Source: Dehalococcoidia bacterium UBA2158 (GTDB taxonomy: Bacteria > Chloroflexota > Dehalococcoidia > Lucifugimonadales > UBA3495). From it: a DNA stretch of 40,300 nt. Numbering within the stretch: the stretch's first letter is position 1; the number at the start of each line of letters is the position of its first letter. The notes beneath the pieces were generated by a model that was given only the letters and a program-made list of their open reading frames with translations, had not been told where the DNA came from and ran no database searches. The stretch covers positions 11,102-51,401 of the forward strand of contig DCWQ01000050.1 of NCBI GenBank assembly GCA_002328185.1, read 5' to 3'. Below, in pieces: positions 23,870 through 32,483 of the stretch. The position numbers were made by a program, and so were the translations under genes.

Positions 23870-24070
23870 CTAACCTAGATTATAGCGGCGCTTCATGCGC
23901 TCGATTCGCCCCTGTGTGTCTACAACGCGCTGCTCGCCGGTGTAGAACGGGTGGCATTTACTGCACACCTCAACGCGGAGCGTGGGTTTCGTGGCCCCAG
24001 TCTGGAACACATTGCCACAGGAGCACGTCACCGTGGAGTTGTAAAAATAAGGGTGAGTTTCTGTTTTCAT
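23870..24070 (-). CDS. rpmE: 50S ribosomal protein L31
   Basis: A 66-residue L31 of the zinc-binding type. Zinc ligands are Cys16, Cys18, Cys36 and Cys39 (CSC and CSKC), as in the C+ form of L31, followed by the conserved HPFYTG and the basic C-terminus RIERMKRRYNLG. It assembles at the 50S-30S interface near the central protuberance. It is the third gene after rplU and rpmA, 59 nt from rpmA, an arrangement that differs from the common rplU-rpmA-obgE order. A terminator follows the gene. Since the C+ form carries zinc, expression of a C-minus paralogue elsewhere under zinc limitation would be typical, but none is seen here. Confidence 0.97.
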   Translation of the reverse strand: MKTETHPYFYNSTVTCSCGNVFQTGATKPTLRVEVCSKCHPFYTGEQRVVDTQGRIERMKRRYNLG

Positions 24071-24129
24071 TTCGTTCTGGTCTTTTCCTAAATGTTTCTC
24101 TGGTATCTACTGGCCGATTAGGTCGACGG

Positions 24130-24393
24130 TTAAGCTGCTCCCACCGGGTAAACGCTGACCCGGCGGCGGCCTTTGGCGGCCCATTCAAACTTCACTTCGC
24201 CGTCGATGACTGCGAAGATCGTGTAGTCGCGGCCCAAGCCAACATTGGTCCCCGGTTTGATGCGGGTGCCCCGTTGCCTGACGATGATGGAGCCGCTGGT
24301 GACGCGCTCTCCACCGTACCGCTTCACGCCAAGGCGCTTAGAATTGCTATCTCGGCCGTTACTGGTGCTGCCGCCAGCCTTTTTATGGGCCAT
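24130..24393 (-). CDS. rpmA: 50S ribosomal protein L27
   Basis: An 87-residue L27. The start MAHKKAGGSTSNGRDS is the highly conserved N-terminal tail that reaches the peptidyl transferase centre, and it needs no proteolytic trimming here because no Firmicutes-type leader is present. The motifs RLGVKRYGGE, GSIIVRQRGT and VGLGRDYTIFA follow. The ATG overlaps the rplU stop by one base (TAATG), so translation is coupled. Length is normal for the family. Confidence 0.98.
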   Translation of the reverse strand: MAHKKAGGSTSNGRDSNSKRLGVKRYGGERVTSGSIIVRQRGTRIKPGTNVGLGRDYTIFAVIDGEVKFEWAAKGRRRVSVYPVGAA

Positions 24394-24782
24394 TAGTTGC
24401 TCTTTTCTCCGATCTCAGTTTCAGTTGTGGCTGCTGCCGCAGCCCTTCGCCGGGGTGCGCGGGGCCTTCTTAGTTCGATATCTTGAATGCGCAATCGGGT
24501 GTAGGTCTGCCGGTGACCGCGCTTTCTGCGGTAGCGGTTCTTGGCCTTAAACTTGTAGACCATTAACTTTTTATCCTTGTAATGGGACAAGACTTGGGCC
24601 GTTACTTTGGCGCCTTCCACTAGGGGAACGCCAATCGTCACCTCGCCGCCGTCGGAGAGGGCTAATACTTCACCAAACTCAGCTACTGAGTCTACCGGGT
24701 TGGGCAGAAGCTCGACATCAAGCATGTCACCAGGCTTGACCCGATATTGTTTTCCGCCTGTTTTAAATACTGCGTAATCCAT
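24393..24782 (-). CDS. rplU: 50S ribosomal protein L21 with C-terminal extension
   Basis: L21, 129 residues from ATG 24782. The conserved start is YAVFKTGGKQYRVKPGD, and KFKAKNRYRRKRGHRQTYTRLRI is the 23S rRNA-binding loop. Typical L21 proteins have about 103 residues; this one carries an extra Arg/Ala-rich tail (RRPRAPRRRAAAAATTE) of some 25 residues. ATG 24782 is chosen over 24800 because GAGG lies five nt before it and homologues begin here. A consensus promoter ends about 10 nt before the start, leaving a very short leader. It is the first gene of the rplU-rpmA-rpmE operon. Confidence 0.96.
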   Translation of the reverse strand: MDYAVFKTGGKQYRVKPGDMLDVELLPNPVDSVAEFGEVLALSDGGEVTIGVPLVEGAKVTAQVLSHYKDKKLMVYKFKAKNRYRRKRGHRQTYTRLRIQDIELRRPRAPRRRAAAAATTETEIGEKSN

Positions 24783-24799
24783 ATAATCCTCAGCCTTCA

Positions 24800-24828
24800 A
24801 TACTACGGTAGCCCCCTGCGCCTGTCAA
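24800..24828 (-). promoter_or_regulatory. Promoter of the rplU-rpmA-rpmE operon
   Basis: Minus strand: TTGACA (24828-24823, perfect), 17-nt spacer, TAGTAT (24805-24800). Transcription would start near 24793, only about 10 nt before the rplU ATG. Confidence 0.7.
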
Positions 24829-25019
24829 GGAATTTCGTGCCCAATCCCGCCTGGACAGTTTCGTATACGGCGGGCAATTCCTACACTAAATCCGGCGGGT
24901 TCTCTTCGAGTTACAAGAAGTGACCTTGATATATAATTGCGCCGACCCTTCTGGAGCCCTCCATTCACCACCTTGATATAAGGCATGAAAATCGCATTGA
25001 CGATGGTGTCGGTTTAAAC

Positions 25020-26663
25020 ATGGAACAGCTACGGGGACAGGACCTGAAACAGGCCTTTTCGGCGGCCACCGGTTGCCTGGAAGAATACCGGGACGCCGTG
25101 AACGCCCTGAACGTGTTTCCGGTGCCTGACGGCGATACCGGCACCAACATGCTCCTGACCATGCGCGCGGCCGTGCAGTCGGTGGCCGAAGAGTGCCCCG
25201 ACGACCAAGACCATTCGGTGGCCTCAGTTTCCTCAGCCCTCGCTCAGGGAGCCTTCTACGGGGCCAGGGGCAACAGCGGCGTGATTCTCTCCCAATTTTT
25301 TAGGGGCTTCTCCGACGCCTTGGCCGACAAGGAATGCCTCACCGCCCAAGACCTGGCCGTTGCCCTCAAGCTGGCATCGGCCGGAGCCTACAAGTCGGTG
25401 GGCAACCCTGTCGAAGGCACCATGATTACCGTAATCAGGATGGCGTCTGAAGCCGTCCAGGGGTCGGATCAGGACTTACCCAGCCTTTGGGAAACTGCCT
25501 ACCATGCAGCCCGGGAAGCTTTGGAGCACACGCCCGAACAGCTACCAGTGCTCGCTGAGGCCGGAGTTGTGGACGCCGGAGGGCTTGGTATCGTGGTTCT
25601 GATCGGCGGTGTCCTTCAATGGATATCCAGCGCAAACTCCCCAGTTATTGATCTTTCCGAATTATCCCGGTTCCGGGCTGCGGTCAACGGCGGCGGCCCT
25701 ATAGATACCGGCTTTCTGAACGCTACCCTCGAACAAGAATGGGGGTATTGCACCGAGTTCATCATTAGCAGCGTTGGTGGGCAGGACTTAGATCTGGACC
25801 GGGTGCGCAGTCATTATCTGGAGATCGCACTCTCTACCGTGGTCGTGGGGGACGAACGAAACGTGCGGGTGCACATCCACGTCGAAGACACCGTTCCCGC
25901 CCTCAGCTACGCAGAGTCGTTGGGCGTTGTTTCCGGGATCAAGATCGATAACATTGACAGCCAGAACCAGCGGTTCGCATCTGGCGGTCATGGCAGCGAA
26001 ACGAAGGGCCCGGCTCTGGCGCTGCTTCCGGTGGCGCAGGGTGAGGGGCTGGCACATCTGTTCCGGGACTCGGGTTGCGCAGATGTGATTGAAGGCGGGC
26101 AGACCATGAACCCCAGCGTGCAGCAGATATTGGACGCCGCACGCGACACCGGGGCCGGCGACGTTATCGTCTTGCCCAACAACAGCAACATAATTTTGGC
26201 AGCAGAACAGGCCGCCGCCGCCGAGCCATCGATACACGTCGTGCCGACCAAGAACGTGCCCCAAGGCGTGGCCGCGCTGCTGGCCTTCAACCCAGAGGGC
26301 CAATGGCAGGAGAACGTGGAAGCGATGACCGCCGTGCTCTCCAACGTTGCCTCTGTAGAGGTAACAGCCGCTGTGAGGGACGTCGAATTAAACGGGGTCG
26401 AGGTTACTGAAGGCCAATACATCGCACTGCTGGACGGCCAGCTTGTTACGGCGGTAGAAAGTCCCGAGCTGGCTCTAAGGTTCACACTCGAGCTTGCCGA
26501 ACTCAGCGGCGACGCCATCGTCTCCATCTACTACGGCGCGGGGAAAACGGCTTCAGACGCGCAGCCGGTAGCTGCTGAGTTGGAAGTATCGTTTCCCGGC
26601 ATCCAAGTAGATCTGATCGAGGGCGGGCAACCCCATCATCACTATCTGGCCTCTGTTGAATAA
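25020..26663 (+). CDS. DAK2 domain protein, fatty acid kinase FakA-like (YloV)
   Basis: A 547-residue protein of the YloV/FakA family. The N-terminal DAK2/DhaL kinase domain has NVFPVPDGDTGTNML (30-44), the Mg-ATP-binding Asp cluster, and GARGNSGVILSQFFRGF. The middle domain contains GYCTEFIISS, and the C-terminal domain ends SIYYGAGKTASDAQ. In Firmicutes FakA phosphorylates fatty acids held by FakB (DegV-family) proteins, feeding exogenous fatty acids into phospholipids. The next gene, 25 nt downstream, is a DegV protein, which strongly supports this pairing. The ATG has only a weak Shine-Dalgarno; a TATAAT at 24932-24937 may be its -10. Family and partner are secure; fatty acid specificity is inferred. 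Confidence 0.92.
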   Translation: MEQLRGQDLKQAFSAATGCLEEYRDAVNALNVFPVPDGDTGTNMLLTMRAAVQSVAEECPDDQDHSVASVSSALAQGAFYGARGNSGVILSQFFRGFSDALADKECLTAQDLAVALKLASAGAYKSVGNPVEGTMITVIRMASEAVQGSDQDLPSLWETAYHAAREALEHTPEQLPVLAEAGVVDAGGLGIVVLIGGVLQWISSANSPVIDLSELSRFRAAVNGGGPIDTGFLNATLEQEWGYCTEFIISSVGGQDLDLDRVRSHYLEIALSTVVVGDERNVRVHIHVEDTVPALSYAESLGVVSGIKIDNIDSQNQRFASGGHGSETKGPALALLPVAQGEGLAHLFRDSGCADVIEGGQTMNPSVQQILDAARDTGAGDVIVLPNNSNIILAAEQAAAAEPSIHVVPTKNVPQGVAALLAFNPEGQWQENVEAMTAVLSNVASVEVTAAVRDVELNGVEVTEGQYIALLDGQLVTAVESPELALRFTLELAELSGDAIVSIYYGAGKTASDAQPVAAELEVSFPGIQVDLIEGGQPHHHYLASVE

Positions 26664-26688
26664 AATAAACTAGCCGCAAACGAGGAAC

Positions 26689-27528
26689 ATGACTGTACGC
26701 ATAGTTACCGATAGCTCGGCAGACCTTCCTGCAGATCTGGTGCAGCAGCATGGAATCACCGTATTGCCGTGTTACGTCTTGGTGGACGACCAGACCTTCA
26801 AGGACGGCGTGGAGATAAAGCCCGATGACTTCTATCGCCGCCTCCAAGCAGAAGGCAGATTCCCCACCACAGCCCAGCCGACGGTGGCCGACTTCCAGGA
26901 GGTCTACCGGGACCTGGCCGGTCAGGGTGACCAGGTGCTCTCTATCCATGTCTCCGGGAAACTGAGCGGCACATTGAACTCCGCCGAGCAGGCCAAAGTG
27001 TCATTAAATGGAGAAGAGATAGAGATCGTCGATTCCCAGCTCGCCTCCATTCCCCTAGGGTTGGCGGTATTGGCCGCCGCGACCACAGCGTACGAGGGTG
27101 GCAGCCTTCAGGAGGTAGCAGAGAAAGTGAGGCAGGAACTTAGCCTGCATCACGGGTTGTTCGCGTTGGACACCCTGGAGTATTTGCATAAGGGTGGCCG
27201 CATCGGCAAGGCCCGCGCTTTTATGGGCTCGGTTCTCCACGTGAAACCCATACTCAGGCTTCAGGACGGCGAGGCCCACCCGGTGGAGCGGCCCCGAAAC
27301 CGGGAACGGGCCATGCGCCGGTTGGTGGAACTGGCCTCGGAGCTGGCCCCGGTGCGCCGGCTGGCCGTGATTCACAGCACCGACCCGGACCGGATGGCGA
27401 CGCTGAAGCAGGGCCTGACCGGGCTCCTGCCGGCCGACCAGATCATCGAAGCACGGTTCGGGTCCACCCTGGGCACATACATCGGCCCCGACGCCCTGGG
27501 TGTGGCCGTCACTCAGGAACCCCGCTAG
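26689..27528 (+). CDS. DegV family fatty-acid-binding protein (FakB-like)
   Basis: A 279-residue DegV/FakB protein. Signatures are the start RIVTDSSADLPADLVQQHGI, YRRLQAEGRFPTTAQPTVAD (carrying the T-T-Q-P motif), ISVSGKLSGT-like (HVSGKLSGTLNSA), LEYLHKGGRIGKARAFMGSVL and GTYIGPDALGV. These surround the pocket that holds the fatty acid and presents its carboxylate to FakA. It directly follows the FakA-like gene and starts with GAGGAAC before ATG, consistent with an operon. A 13-bp inverted repeat begins at its stop codon. The role as substrate carrier for the neighbouring kinase is inferred from the family and the adjacency. Confidence 0.94.
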   Translation: MTVRIVTDSSADLPADLVQQHGITVLPCYVLVDDQTFKDGVEIKPDDFYRRLQAEGRFPTTAQPTVADFQEVYRDLAGQGDQVLSIHVSGKLSGTLNSAEQAKVSLNGEEIEIVDSQLASIPLGLAVLAAATTAYEGGSLQEVAEKVRQELSLHHGLFALDTLEYLHKGGRIGKARAFMGSVLHVKPILRLQDGEAHPVERPRNRERAMRRLVELASELAPVRRLAVIHSTDPDRMATLKQGLTGLLPADQIIEARFGSTLGTYIGPDALGVAVTQEPR

Positions 27529-27576
27529 TCCGCCGTCTTATGTCATCCAAGTATTGACGTTTGGACGGCGGACTAG
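27525..27576. repeat. Perfect 13-bp inverted repeat between degV-like gene and recG
   Basis: CTAGTCCGCCGTC (27525-27537) and GACGGCGGACTAG (27564-27576), separated by 26 nt. The left arm includes the stop codon of the DegV gene. There is no T tract, so it is not a standard terminator; the right arm lies within the spacer of the putative recG promoter. Confidence 0.7.
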
Positions 27577-27582
27577 AATGAT
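27554..27582 (+). promoter_or_regulatory. Possible recG promoter
   Basis: TTGACG (27554-27559), 17-nt spacer, AATGAT (27577-27582). The -10 is imperfect (four of six). The spacer contains the right arm of the 13-bp inverted repeat. Confidence 0.4.
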
Positions 27583-27642
27583 GAAAGTGAAGCATTTACC
27601 GCCTCGAATCCGGTTGATCCAGCGTGTTAGGGTAAACGCCTG

Positions 27643-30135
27643 ATGGCCACGCAAGAATCGGGCTCGCCCGCTTGGGCCGACGCCTTCCAAAACATCCTCA
27701 AACTTGAAGAGTCCCACGGCTTTGACAACAAAGCCGTGCTGGGCGGACTAGACAAGTTCGTCGCCCGGTTCGCTGATGAAATGGCCGGGCAGGCCCTCAA
27801 CGACGAGAATTTCCTCCTGAAAGAGCCGTATGACTCCATGTCACCCGCAGTGCGGGAACAATGGGTCGTCCAATGGCAGGAAGCCCTCGGAGACCAGCCA
27901 GACCCAAAGAGACCGCGCAAACTAGCCCCGGCAACCCGCCAGGGGAAAGCCGCTGCCAAGAAGGCCGCTCCTGAGAAAACCCCCACTCATAAGGCGCCGT
28001 CGGCCGAGGTCACAGTAGACGCCCCTGTTGACCGCCTGCGTGGTGTGGACACCAAATTAACCGCCCGCCTAAAGAAGCTGGAAGTGGAAACCATCCGCGA
28101 CCTGCTCTACCTCTTCCCTCGCCGCCATGAAGATTTTTCCGCCGGTGTGAAGATATCTGAACTATCGCCCGGTGTGGAATGTACAGTGGTGGCCACCGTC
28201 TGGGAAGCCAGGGAGGTGGCCAAGGGATCCAGGGGAGGGCGCCGCGACACCGAAGCGGTACTCAGCGACGAGACCGGCAATCTGCGGGTCGTGTGGTTCG
28301 GACAACGGTACCTGGCCCGTTCGCTCAAACCGGGCGGCCGCATCGCCATAAGTGGGAAGGCCTCGGTTTTCCGGGGCCAACTGGTATTCGAGAACCCAGA
28401 GCACGAGATGCTGGACACGACGAGTTCGGGTGTCCACACCGGCCGGTTGGTGCCGATCTACCCACTGACCGAAGGACTGACCCGTCGCAACATGCGCCGT
28501 CTCACCTGGCAGGCCGTCCAGAATTGGGTCGGCGGACTGGAGGATGCACTCCCCGATGATATCCTAGGCCGGACCAAGCTGATGCCCCTGCTGGACGCCG
28601 TGTACCAGGCCCACTACCCCAAGGAGATGGAGACCTGGGAGCTGGCCCGTCGTCGCCTGGCGTTCGATGAACTTTTTACCCTCCAACTGGCCGTGCTAGC
28701 TCGCCGACGAATGCAGCATGACAACGTGAGGGGAGTCGAGATTATCGCTCCGTCTAACGTGATTGACGGGTTCTACAAAACCCTGCCATTCCCGCTGACC
28801 CGGGCTCAGCGGCGTTGCATCCAGGAGATCGAGTCTGATCTTAAAAAAGGCACGCCGCCCATGAGCCGCCTGCTGCAGGGTGAGGTGGGCAGCGGCAAGA
28901 CTGTGGTGGCTCTATCCGCTCTGCTTTCCGTTGCCGCCAGCGGCCACCAGGGCGCCATGATGGTGCCGACTGAGATACTGGCGGAACAGCATTTCCAGAG
29001 CATCCGCAACCTGCTAAGCGGGCTAGCCCGGCCGGTGCAAGAGCCCCATCTATTGTCCGTGTACCTGGAACACATGGATCGACCCGTTTCCATCGGCCTG
29101 CTGACCGGCAGTTCCCGCGCCCCGGTGAAACGCGAACTGATCAAGATGGCTGCAGACGGGACCCTCGATATTCTGGTGGGCACTCAGGCATTAATCCAAG
29201 AAGGGGTGTCCCTGCCCAAGTTGGCCCTGGCGGTGGCTGACGAGCAGCACCGGTTCGGGGTAATGCAGCGGTCGGCGCTTCAAGAAAGGGGCCAAGACAT
29301 CCCACATACTCTGATCATGTCGGCCACGCCCATACCCCGGACTTTGTCGCTGACCCTCTTCGGCGACTTGGACATCTCCACCATCGACGAGATGCCCGCG
29401 GGGCGCCAAGAAGTTGCGACCCAGTGGCTGGAGCCGGAACAACGGGGCACCGCTTACGGCTTCATCCGCAAGCAGGTGAAGGAAGGGAGACAGGCTTTCG
29501 TAGTCTGCCCGTTGGTGGACGAATCAGAAACCATCGAGTCCAAGGCTGCCACCGAGGAATATCAACGGCTGTCCCAGGACGTATTCCCCGACCTGTCGCT
29601 GGGCCTGCTTCACGGCCGCATGGCTGGCAAGGACAAAGACAAAGTGATGCGCCAGTTCCGGGACGGCGAATTGGACATTTTGGTGTCCACTCCTGTGGTG
29701 GAAGTGGGGATCGACGTAGCCAACGCCACGGTGATGATGATCGACGGCGCGGACCGGTTCGGACTGGCTCAGCTACATCAGTTTCGGGGCCGGGTCGGCC
29801 GAGGCGAGCACAAGAGCTACTGCATGCTGCTATCCGACAGCGCCTCGGAGATAGCCAAGGAACGGCTTTCGGCATTGGCGCGGATACACGATGGGTTTCA
29901 GTTGGCCGAGGTCGACCTGGAACTGCGCGGGCCAGGCGACTTCTTCGGCACCCGCCAGAGCGGTCTACCTAGCCTGAGAATGGCCCACATCTCGGATCGC
30001 CAGCTTCTGGAGCTGGCCCGAAACGAGGCAACCATGCTGATGGAACAAGACCCAGAGTTAAAGTTGCCGGACCACGTCGCCATCGCCGCCCAGGTGGCCC
30101 GGTTCGTCGACCAAGCCAGCGCAAGCGTAGCTTAG
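27643..30135 (+). CDS. recG: ATP-dependent DNA helicase RecG
   Basis: An 830-residue RecG, the helicase that regresses stalled replication forks and processes branched DNA. After an N-terminal extension of about 125 residues (helical, then Lys/Ala/Pro-rich) comes the start of the wedge (VDRLRGVDTKLTARLKKLEV, LLYLFPRRHEDF) with its OB fold (GGRIAISGKASVFRGQLVFENPE). Helicase motifs are QGEVGSGKT (412-420, Walker A), ADEQHRFGV (Walker B DEQH at 533-536), MSATPIPRT (motif III), VSTPVVEVGIDV (motif V) and HQFRGRVGRG (motif VI). The TRG-like C-terminus follows. E. coli RecG has 693 residues; the extra N-terminal segment is seen in other Chloroflexi and cyanobacterial forms. It may be transcribed from its own promoter. 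Confidence 0.97.
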   Translation: MATQESGSPAWADAFQNILKLEESHGFDNKAVLGGLDKFVARFADEMAGQALNDENFLLKEPYDSMSPAVREQWVVQWQEALGDQPDPKRPRKLAPATRQGKAAAKKAAPEKTPTHKAPSAEVTVDAPVDRLRGVDTKLTARLKKLEVETIRDLLYLFPRRHEDFSAGVKISELSPGVECTVVATVWEAREVAKGSRGGRRDTEAVLSDETGNLRVVWFGQRYLARSLKPGGRIAISGKASVFRGQLVFENPEHEMLDTTSSGVHTGRLVPIYPLTEGLTRRNMRRLTWQAVQNWVGGLEDALPDDILGRTKLMPLLDAVYQAHYPKEMETWELARRRLAFDELFTLQLAVLARRRMQHDNVRGVEIIAPSNVIDGFYKTLPFPLTRAQRRCIQEIESDLKKGTPPMSRLLQGEVGSGKTVVALSALLSVAASGHQGAMMVPTEILAEQHFQSIRNLLSGLARPVQEPHLLSVYLEHMDRPVSIGLLTGSSRAPVKRELIKMAADGTLDILVGTQALIQEGVSLPKLALAVADEQHRFGVMQRSALQERGQDIPHTLIMSATPIPRTLSLTLFGDLDISTIDEMPAGRQEVATQWLEPEQRGTAYGFIRKQVKEGRQAFVVCPLVDESETIESKAATEEYQRLSQDVFPDLSLGLLHGRMAGKDKDKVMRQFRDGELDILVSTPVVEVGIDVANATVMMIDGADRFGLAQLHQFRGRVGRGEHKSYCMLLSDSASEIAKERLSALARIHDGFQLAEVDLELRGPGDFFGTRQSGLPSLRMAHISDRQLLELARNEATMLMEQDPELKLPDHVAIAAQVARFVDQASASVA

Positions 30136-30136
30136 C

Positions 30137-30355
30137 CTAAGCCTGGTAAGCCTTGGCCCCGTATCTGAACTCATTCTGCAAGACAACCACACAGCGCTTG
30201 CAATAGCGCCGCCCGGATTGCAGAGCGGCTCCGTCGTGCCGGACCCATCTCTCTTCCTCATACCTTGGGCATTCCGCCCACACGAACTTCCGATGGGCGG
30301 AACTGTCATCGCGACCGATATCCCGGCCACGAACTATGGTGCCGACTTCAGGCAT
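30137..30355 (-). CDS. Small conserved protein with partial zinc-ribbon
   Basis: A 72-residue protein beginning MPEVGTIVRGRDIGRDDSSA and containing KFVWAECPRYEEERWVRHDG and YCKRC. It resembles a family of short proteins of the form MPEIGE-RG-x-x-G, then xWxACxxCxxERWV, then RCxxC, common in Dehalococcoidia, whose four Cys would hold zinc. Here the first CxxC is degenerate (C-P-R-Y), so zinc binding may be lost and the gene could be decaying. The start at ATG 30355 follows the conserved N-terminus; the open frame extends upstream to 30523 without resemblance and overlaps another gene remnant. Function is unknown. It converges on recG, with its stop one base after the recG stop. Confidence 0.55.
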   Translation of the reverse strand: MPEVGTIVRGRDIGRDDSSAHRKFVWAECPRYEEERWVRHDGAALQSGRRYCKRCVVVLQNEFRYGAKAYQA

Positions 30356-30427
30356 TATACTGAGCTCATATCCTAGACTGACTACCTTGATCTGACCGCC
30401 GCGAAACCTGGCCCAGAACCTGAGTAA

Positions 30428-30875
30428 GCCCCGACCGGCTACCCCAATGTTTGGGAGCCCCTCGCCAAAGAGTTTTACCGCCTCGGCTTGAACGACCCCA
30501 ACAAGATCTACGCGGTCTGGCACCCGTCGGTTCGCGAAGGGAGCGATACGGTTATCTGCAGCGCGCAGGCTGAGTACAACTCAGTATCGTTCCCATTCTC
30601 ATTCTTCAAGCGAGTGGACCAGGGCAACAACCTTTGCGCCAACCGGCCGGTCACAATGGTGTACGACCGCTGCTCCCTGCGCCACCAACTATGGTTCCGA
30701 TGACGGGTCGCTGCGGTCGGCCCACGTAGGTGATGACCTCAACGACCTGATGTACTCTGGAGACCAATTCGGCGTTCCCATAGAATTGGATCAGGGGCAC
30801 GGCGACTACTTCGATCACGAGATTCCGGGGTGCGTCGACACGGCTGATAGTCCGTATTTAGAGCCTCGGGGTTAA
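30428..30875 (+). pseudogene. Fragment of an uncharacterised, possibly zinc-metalloprotease-like protein, frameshifted
   Basis: The plus strand reads GYPNVWEPLAKEFYRLGLND, PNKIYAVWHPSVREGSDTVI and NNLCANRPVTMVYD up to about 30667, then sense shifts frame and continues as APCATNYGSDDGSLRSAHVG, DDLNDLMYSGDQFGVPIELD and IPGCVDTADSPYLEPRG to TAA at 30873-30875. The break falls right after VTMV, where an HExxH metalloprotease motif would be expected if this is a secreted metalloprotease-like protein; no such motif remains. The 5' end is also missing (a TAA precedes the frame at 30425). The family identity is tentative; the frameshift between two coherent halves is directly visible. Confidence 0.5.
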
Positions 30876-30884
30876 CCTAGCCGG

Positions 30885-31910
30885 TCAGACCTCGTAACTC
30901 CCGTGCACTGCCCTGCTGCCACCGCTCCAACCATGGCAGACCGCAGTGCAAGGCCCCCAACCGCCGGCCACGATGAGCTGTAGGTCCTGCGGGTCTTTGA
31001 TGGCTGGGATGAAGAAGTTGTCATCATCGGGGTCGACATCGATAGGAAAGGCGAGGGCGCGCTCTTTTCGCCAGTTGCCCCCGTTCTTCAGGTCACCGAC
31101 CTTGCGGCCTGCGATCTCGCAAAGATGGGCGTGTACATTGGCGCGGCTCATGCCGGCGTTGGCGCAGATGGCGGCGTGTTGGGGCCCCATGGCCACCACC
31201 ATATCCGAGCGGGTGTGCATGTTCCAAGACCCCATGGCAACCATGGTGTCAGCCACTCCGTTCAAAAGACGGTCTGGCTCATCGCTTACATCGTCGAAGC
31301 AGAACCGGGGCGACTCGACCATCGCCATGGTGATGACGTTCTCATCGGGGCCGTAGCCCTTGGACGCCGCGAGGCTGTCCCACGGGTGGTCTTCCATGTT
31401 CTCGGTGAGGCAGTAGGTGTAGCGCGACGGCATGCCAAAGATGGTCATCGAAGAAACGCCGGGAATGCCCTGGCCCAGGTTCATCAGGACCAGGCGTATG
31501 GCGCGTCCGATGGCGGCGTTGGCCCGGAACCCGGGCCCCATGCACCCGTTTCCGCCGTGGATGCCGATCTCCTCGGCATACGGGCCGTTGACGATCATCA
31601 TCGGTGCGACCCCGTGCATGGTGCCTTGGACTCCGTTGACGTTGAATTCGTCCCGGAGCATCATCTCAGTTGCCTCTATCACCACCGGCAGATATTCGGG
31701 CTTGCAACCGGCCATCAGCGCGTGCACGGCCACCGACTCAACAGTGGCGACCTCCATGGCGGGCGGGATGGGGCCGATCACCTCATCGGGAGAGCGTTTG
31801 GTCCCGGTGAGCATCCGAGCGATGCGTTCCTCGGTGGGAGTGACCACCGGTAAACCGTCAGACCAGTCCTTCTCCAAGAAGAACTCGAATTCATCCACCT
31901 GTTCGTTCAC
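30885..31910 (-). CDS. Conserved protein coupled to the UGSC selenoprotein
   Basis: A 341-residue protein that I cannot assign to a named enzyme. It opens with FLEKDWSDGLPVVTPTEERI and RMLTGTKRSPDEVIGPIPPA, then has ALMAGCKPEYLPVVIEA, GTMHGVAPMMIVNGPYAEEI, an NGCMGPGFRANAAIGRAIRL block and, near the C-terminus, VAGGWGPCTAVCHGW. The repeated Gly-rich stretches and a few conserved-looking Cys (GCK, GCMG, GPCTAVC) suggest a soluble redox or binding protein. The start is GTG 31910 with AGGAGG ideally placed. The UGSC gene ends 24 nt upstream on the same strand, so they are co-transcribed. From memory, proteins of this type accompany or are fused to UGSC proteins; that needs a search. Confidence 0.8.
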   Translation of the reverse strand: MNEQVDEFEFFLEKDWSDGLPVVTPTEERIARMLTGTKRSPDEVIGPIPPAMEVATVESVAVHALMAGCKPEYLPVVIEATEMMLRDEFNVNGVQGTMHGVAPMMIVNGPYAEEIGIHGGNGCMGPGFRANAAIGRAIRLVLMNLGQGIPGVSSMTIFGMPSRYTYCLTENMEDHPWDSLAASKGYGPDENVITMAMVESPRFCFDDVSDEPDRLLNGVADTMVAMGSWNMHTRSDMVVAMGPQHAAICANAGMSRANVHAHLCEIAGRKVGDLKNGGNWRKERALAFPIDVDPDDDNFFIPAIKDPQDLQLIVAGGWGPCTAVCHGWSGGSRAVHGSYEV

Positions 31911-31934
31911 CGGTCGCCTCCTTTGTTTCCTGCT

Positions 31935-32462
31935 TCAGCTTTTGAGATGGCCTGCGACCTCGTCTACGAATTGCAAGGTCAATTCCCGCATATCGGCCGG
32001 CTGAAGATTACTTACCGGGTGCGGCAGCACGATATATTGGTGCCCTTCCATCCCCTTGCCGCGGAACTGGAAGTCTGCTGCCCTCTTGAACGCGGCAGTG
32101 ACGATGGTCGTCGATGGGATGCCCCGCTTCTCGAACTCCACGGTGTCGTGCACACTGCACAACGTGCAGGACCCTCAACCGCCGAGGCCGGCGATGGCCA
32201 CGTCCACTTCGGCCGCCATCTCATCGATGATCTCGGCGGCAGCCGGCTTCGAATAGTGTTCTTTGCGGCGGATAACTATCCTCTCGACTCCGTACCGCTC
32301 GCACAGGGCCTCGCCGATGGTCTGGAGGATGATATCCGCCTGCTCTTTGGTATTATCCAAGAGCCCGACCACTTTGCCAGCAAGATCAGAAGCACGGGGC
32401 GCCAACAGGATAGTTTCCTTCGCGTCGCAGACACTGGGGTCGATGAAACGTCCGCTCACCAT
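31935..32462 (-). CDS. UGSC family selenoprotein (in-frame UGA read as Sec96)
   Basis: A 175-residue protein interrupted by TGA at 32177-32175. Before it, the frame reads RFIDPSVCDAKETILLAPRA, LAGKVVGLLDNTKEQADIIL and EVDVAIAGLGG; after it, GSCTLCSVHDTVEFEKRGIP and EGHQYIVLPHP to the stop at 31935. Joined, this gives GLGG-U-GSC-TLCSVHD, the motif after which UGSC (seleno)proteins are named; Cys-containing relatives carry C-G-S-C. Sense on both sides is intact and in one frame, with no shift. ATG is preceded by AAGGAG. Hairpins suited to a SECIS follow the UGA. The biochemical role is unknown, probably redox via Sec96/Cys99. It lies between a MetE-like remnant and a conserved partner gene. Translating UGA as stop would split it into two short open frames. 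Confidence 0.87.
32148..32169 (-). promoter_or_regulatory. Candidate SECIS hairpins behind the UGSC UGA
   Basis: Minus strand: CTGCAC-GTT-GTGCAG (32169-32155) is a perfect six-pair hairpin starting six nt after the UGA. An alternative, GTGCA-GTG-TGCAC (32160-32148), has its loop starting with G 20 nt after the UGA, nearer to the spacing typical of bacterial SECIS elements. The two are mutually exclusive. Confidence 0.5.
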
Positions 32463-32483
32463 GAAGTTCTCCTTATGAAACCG

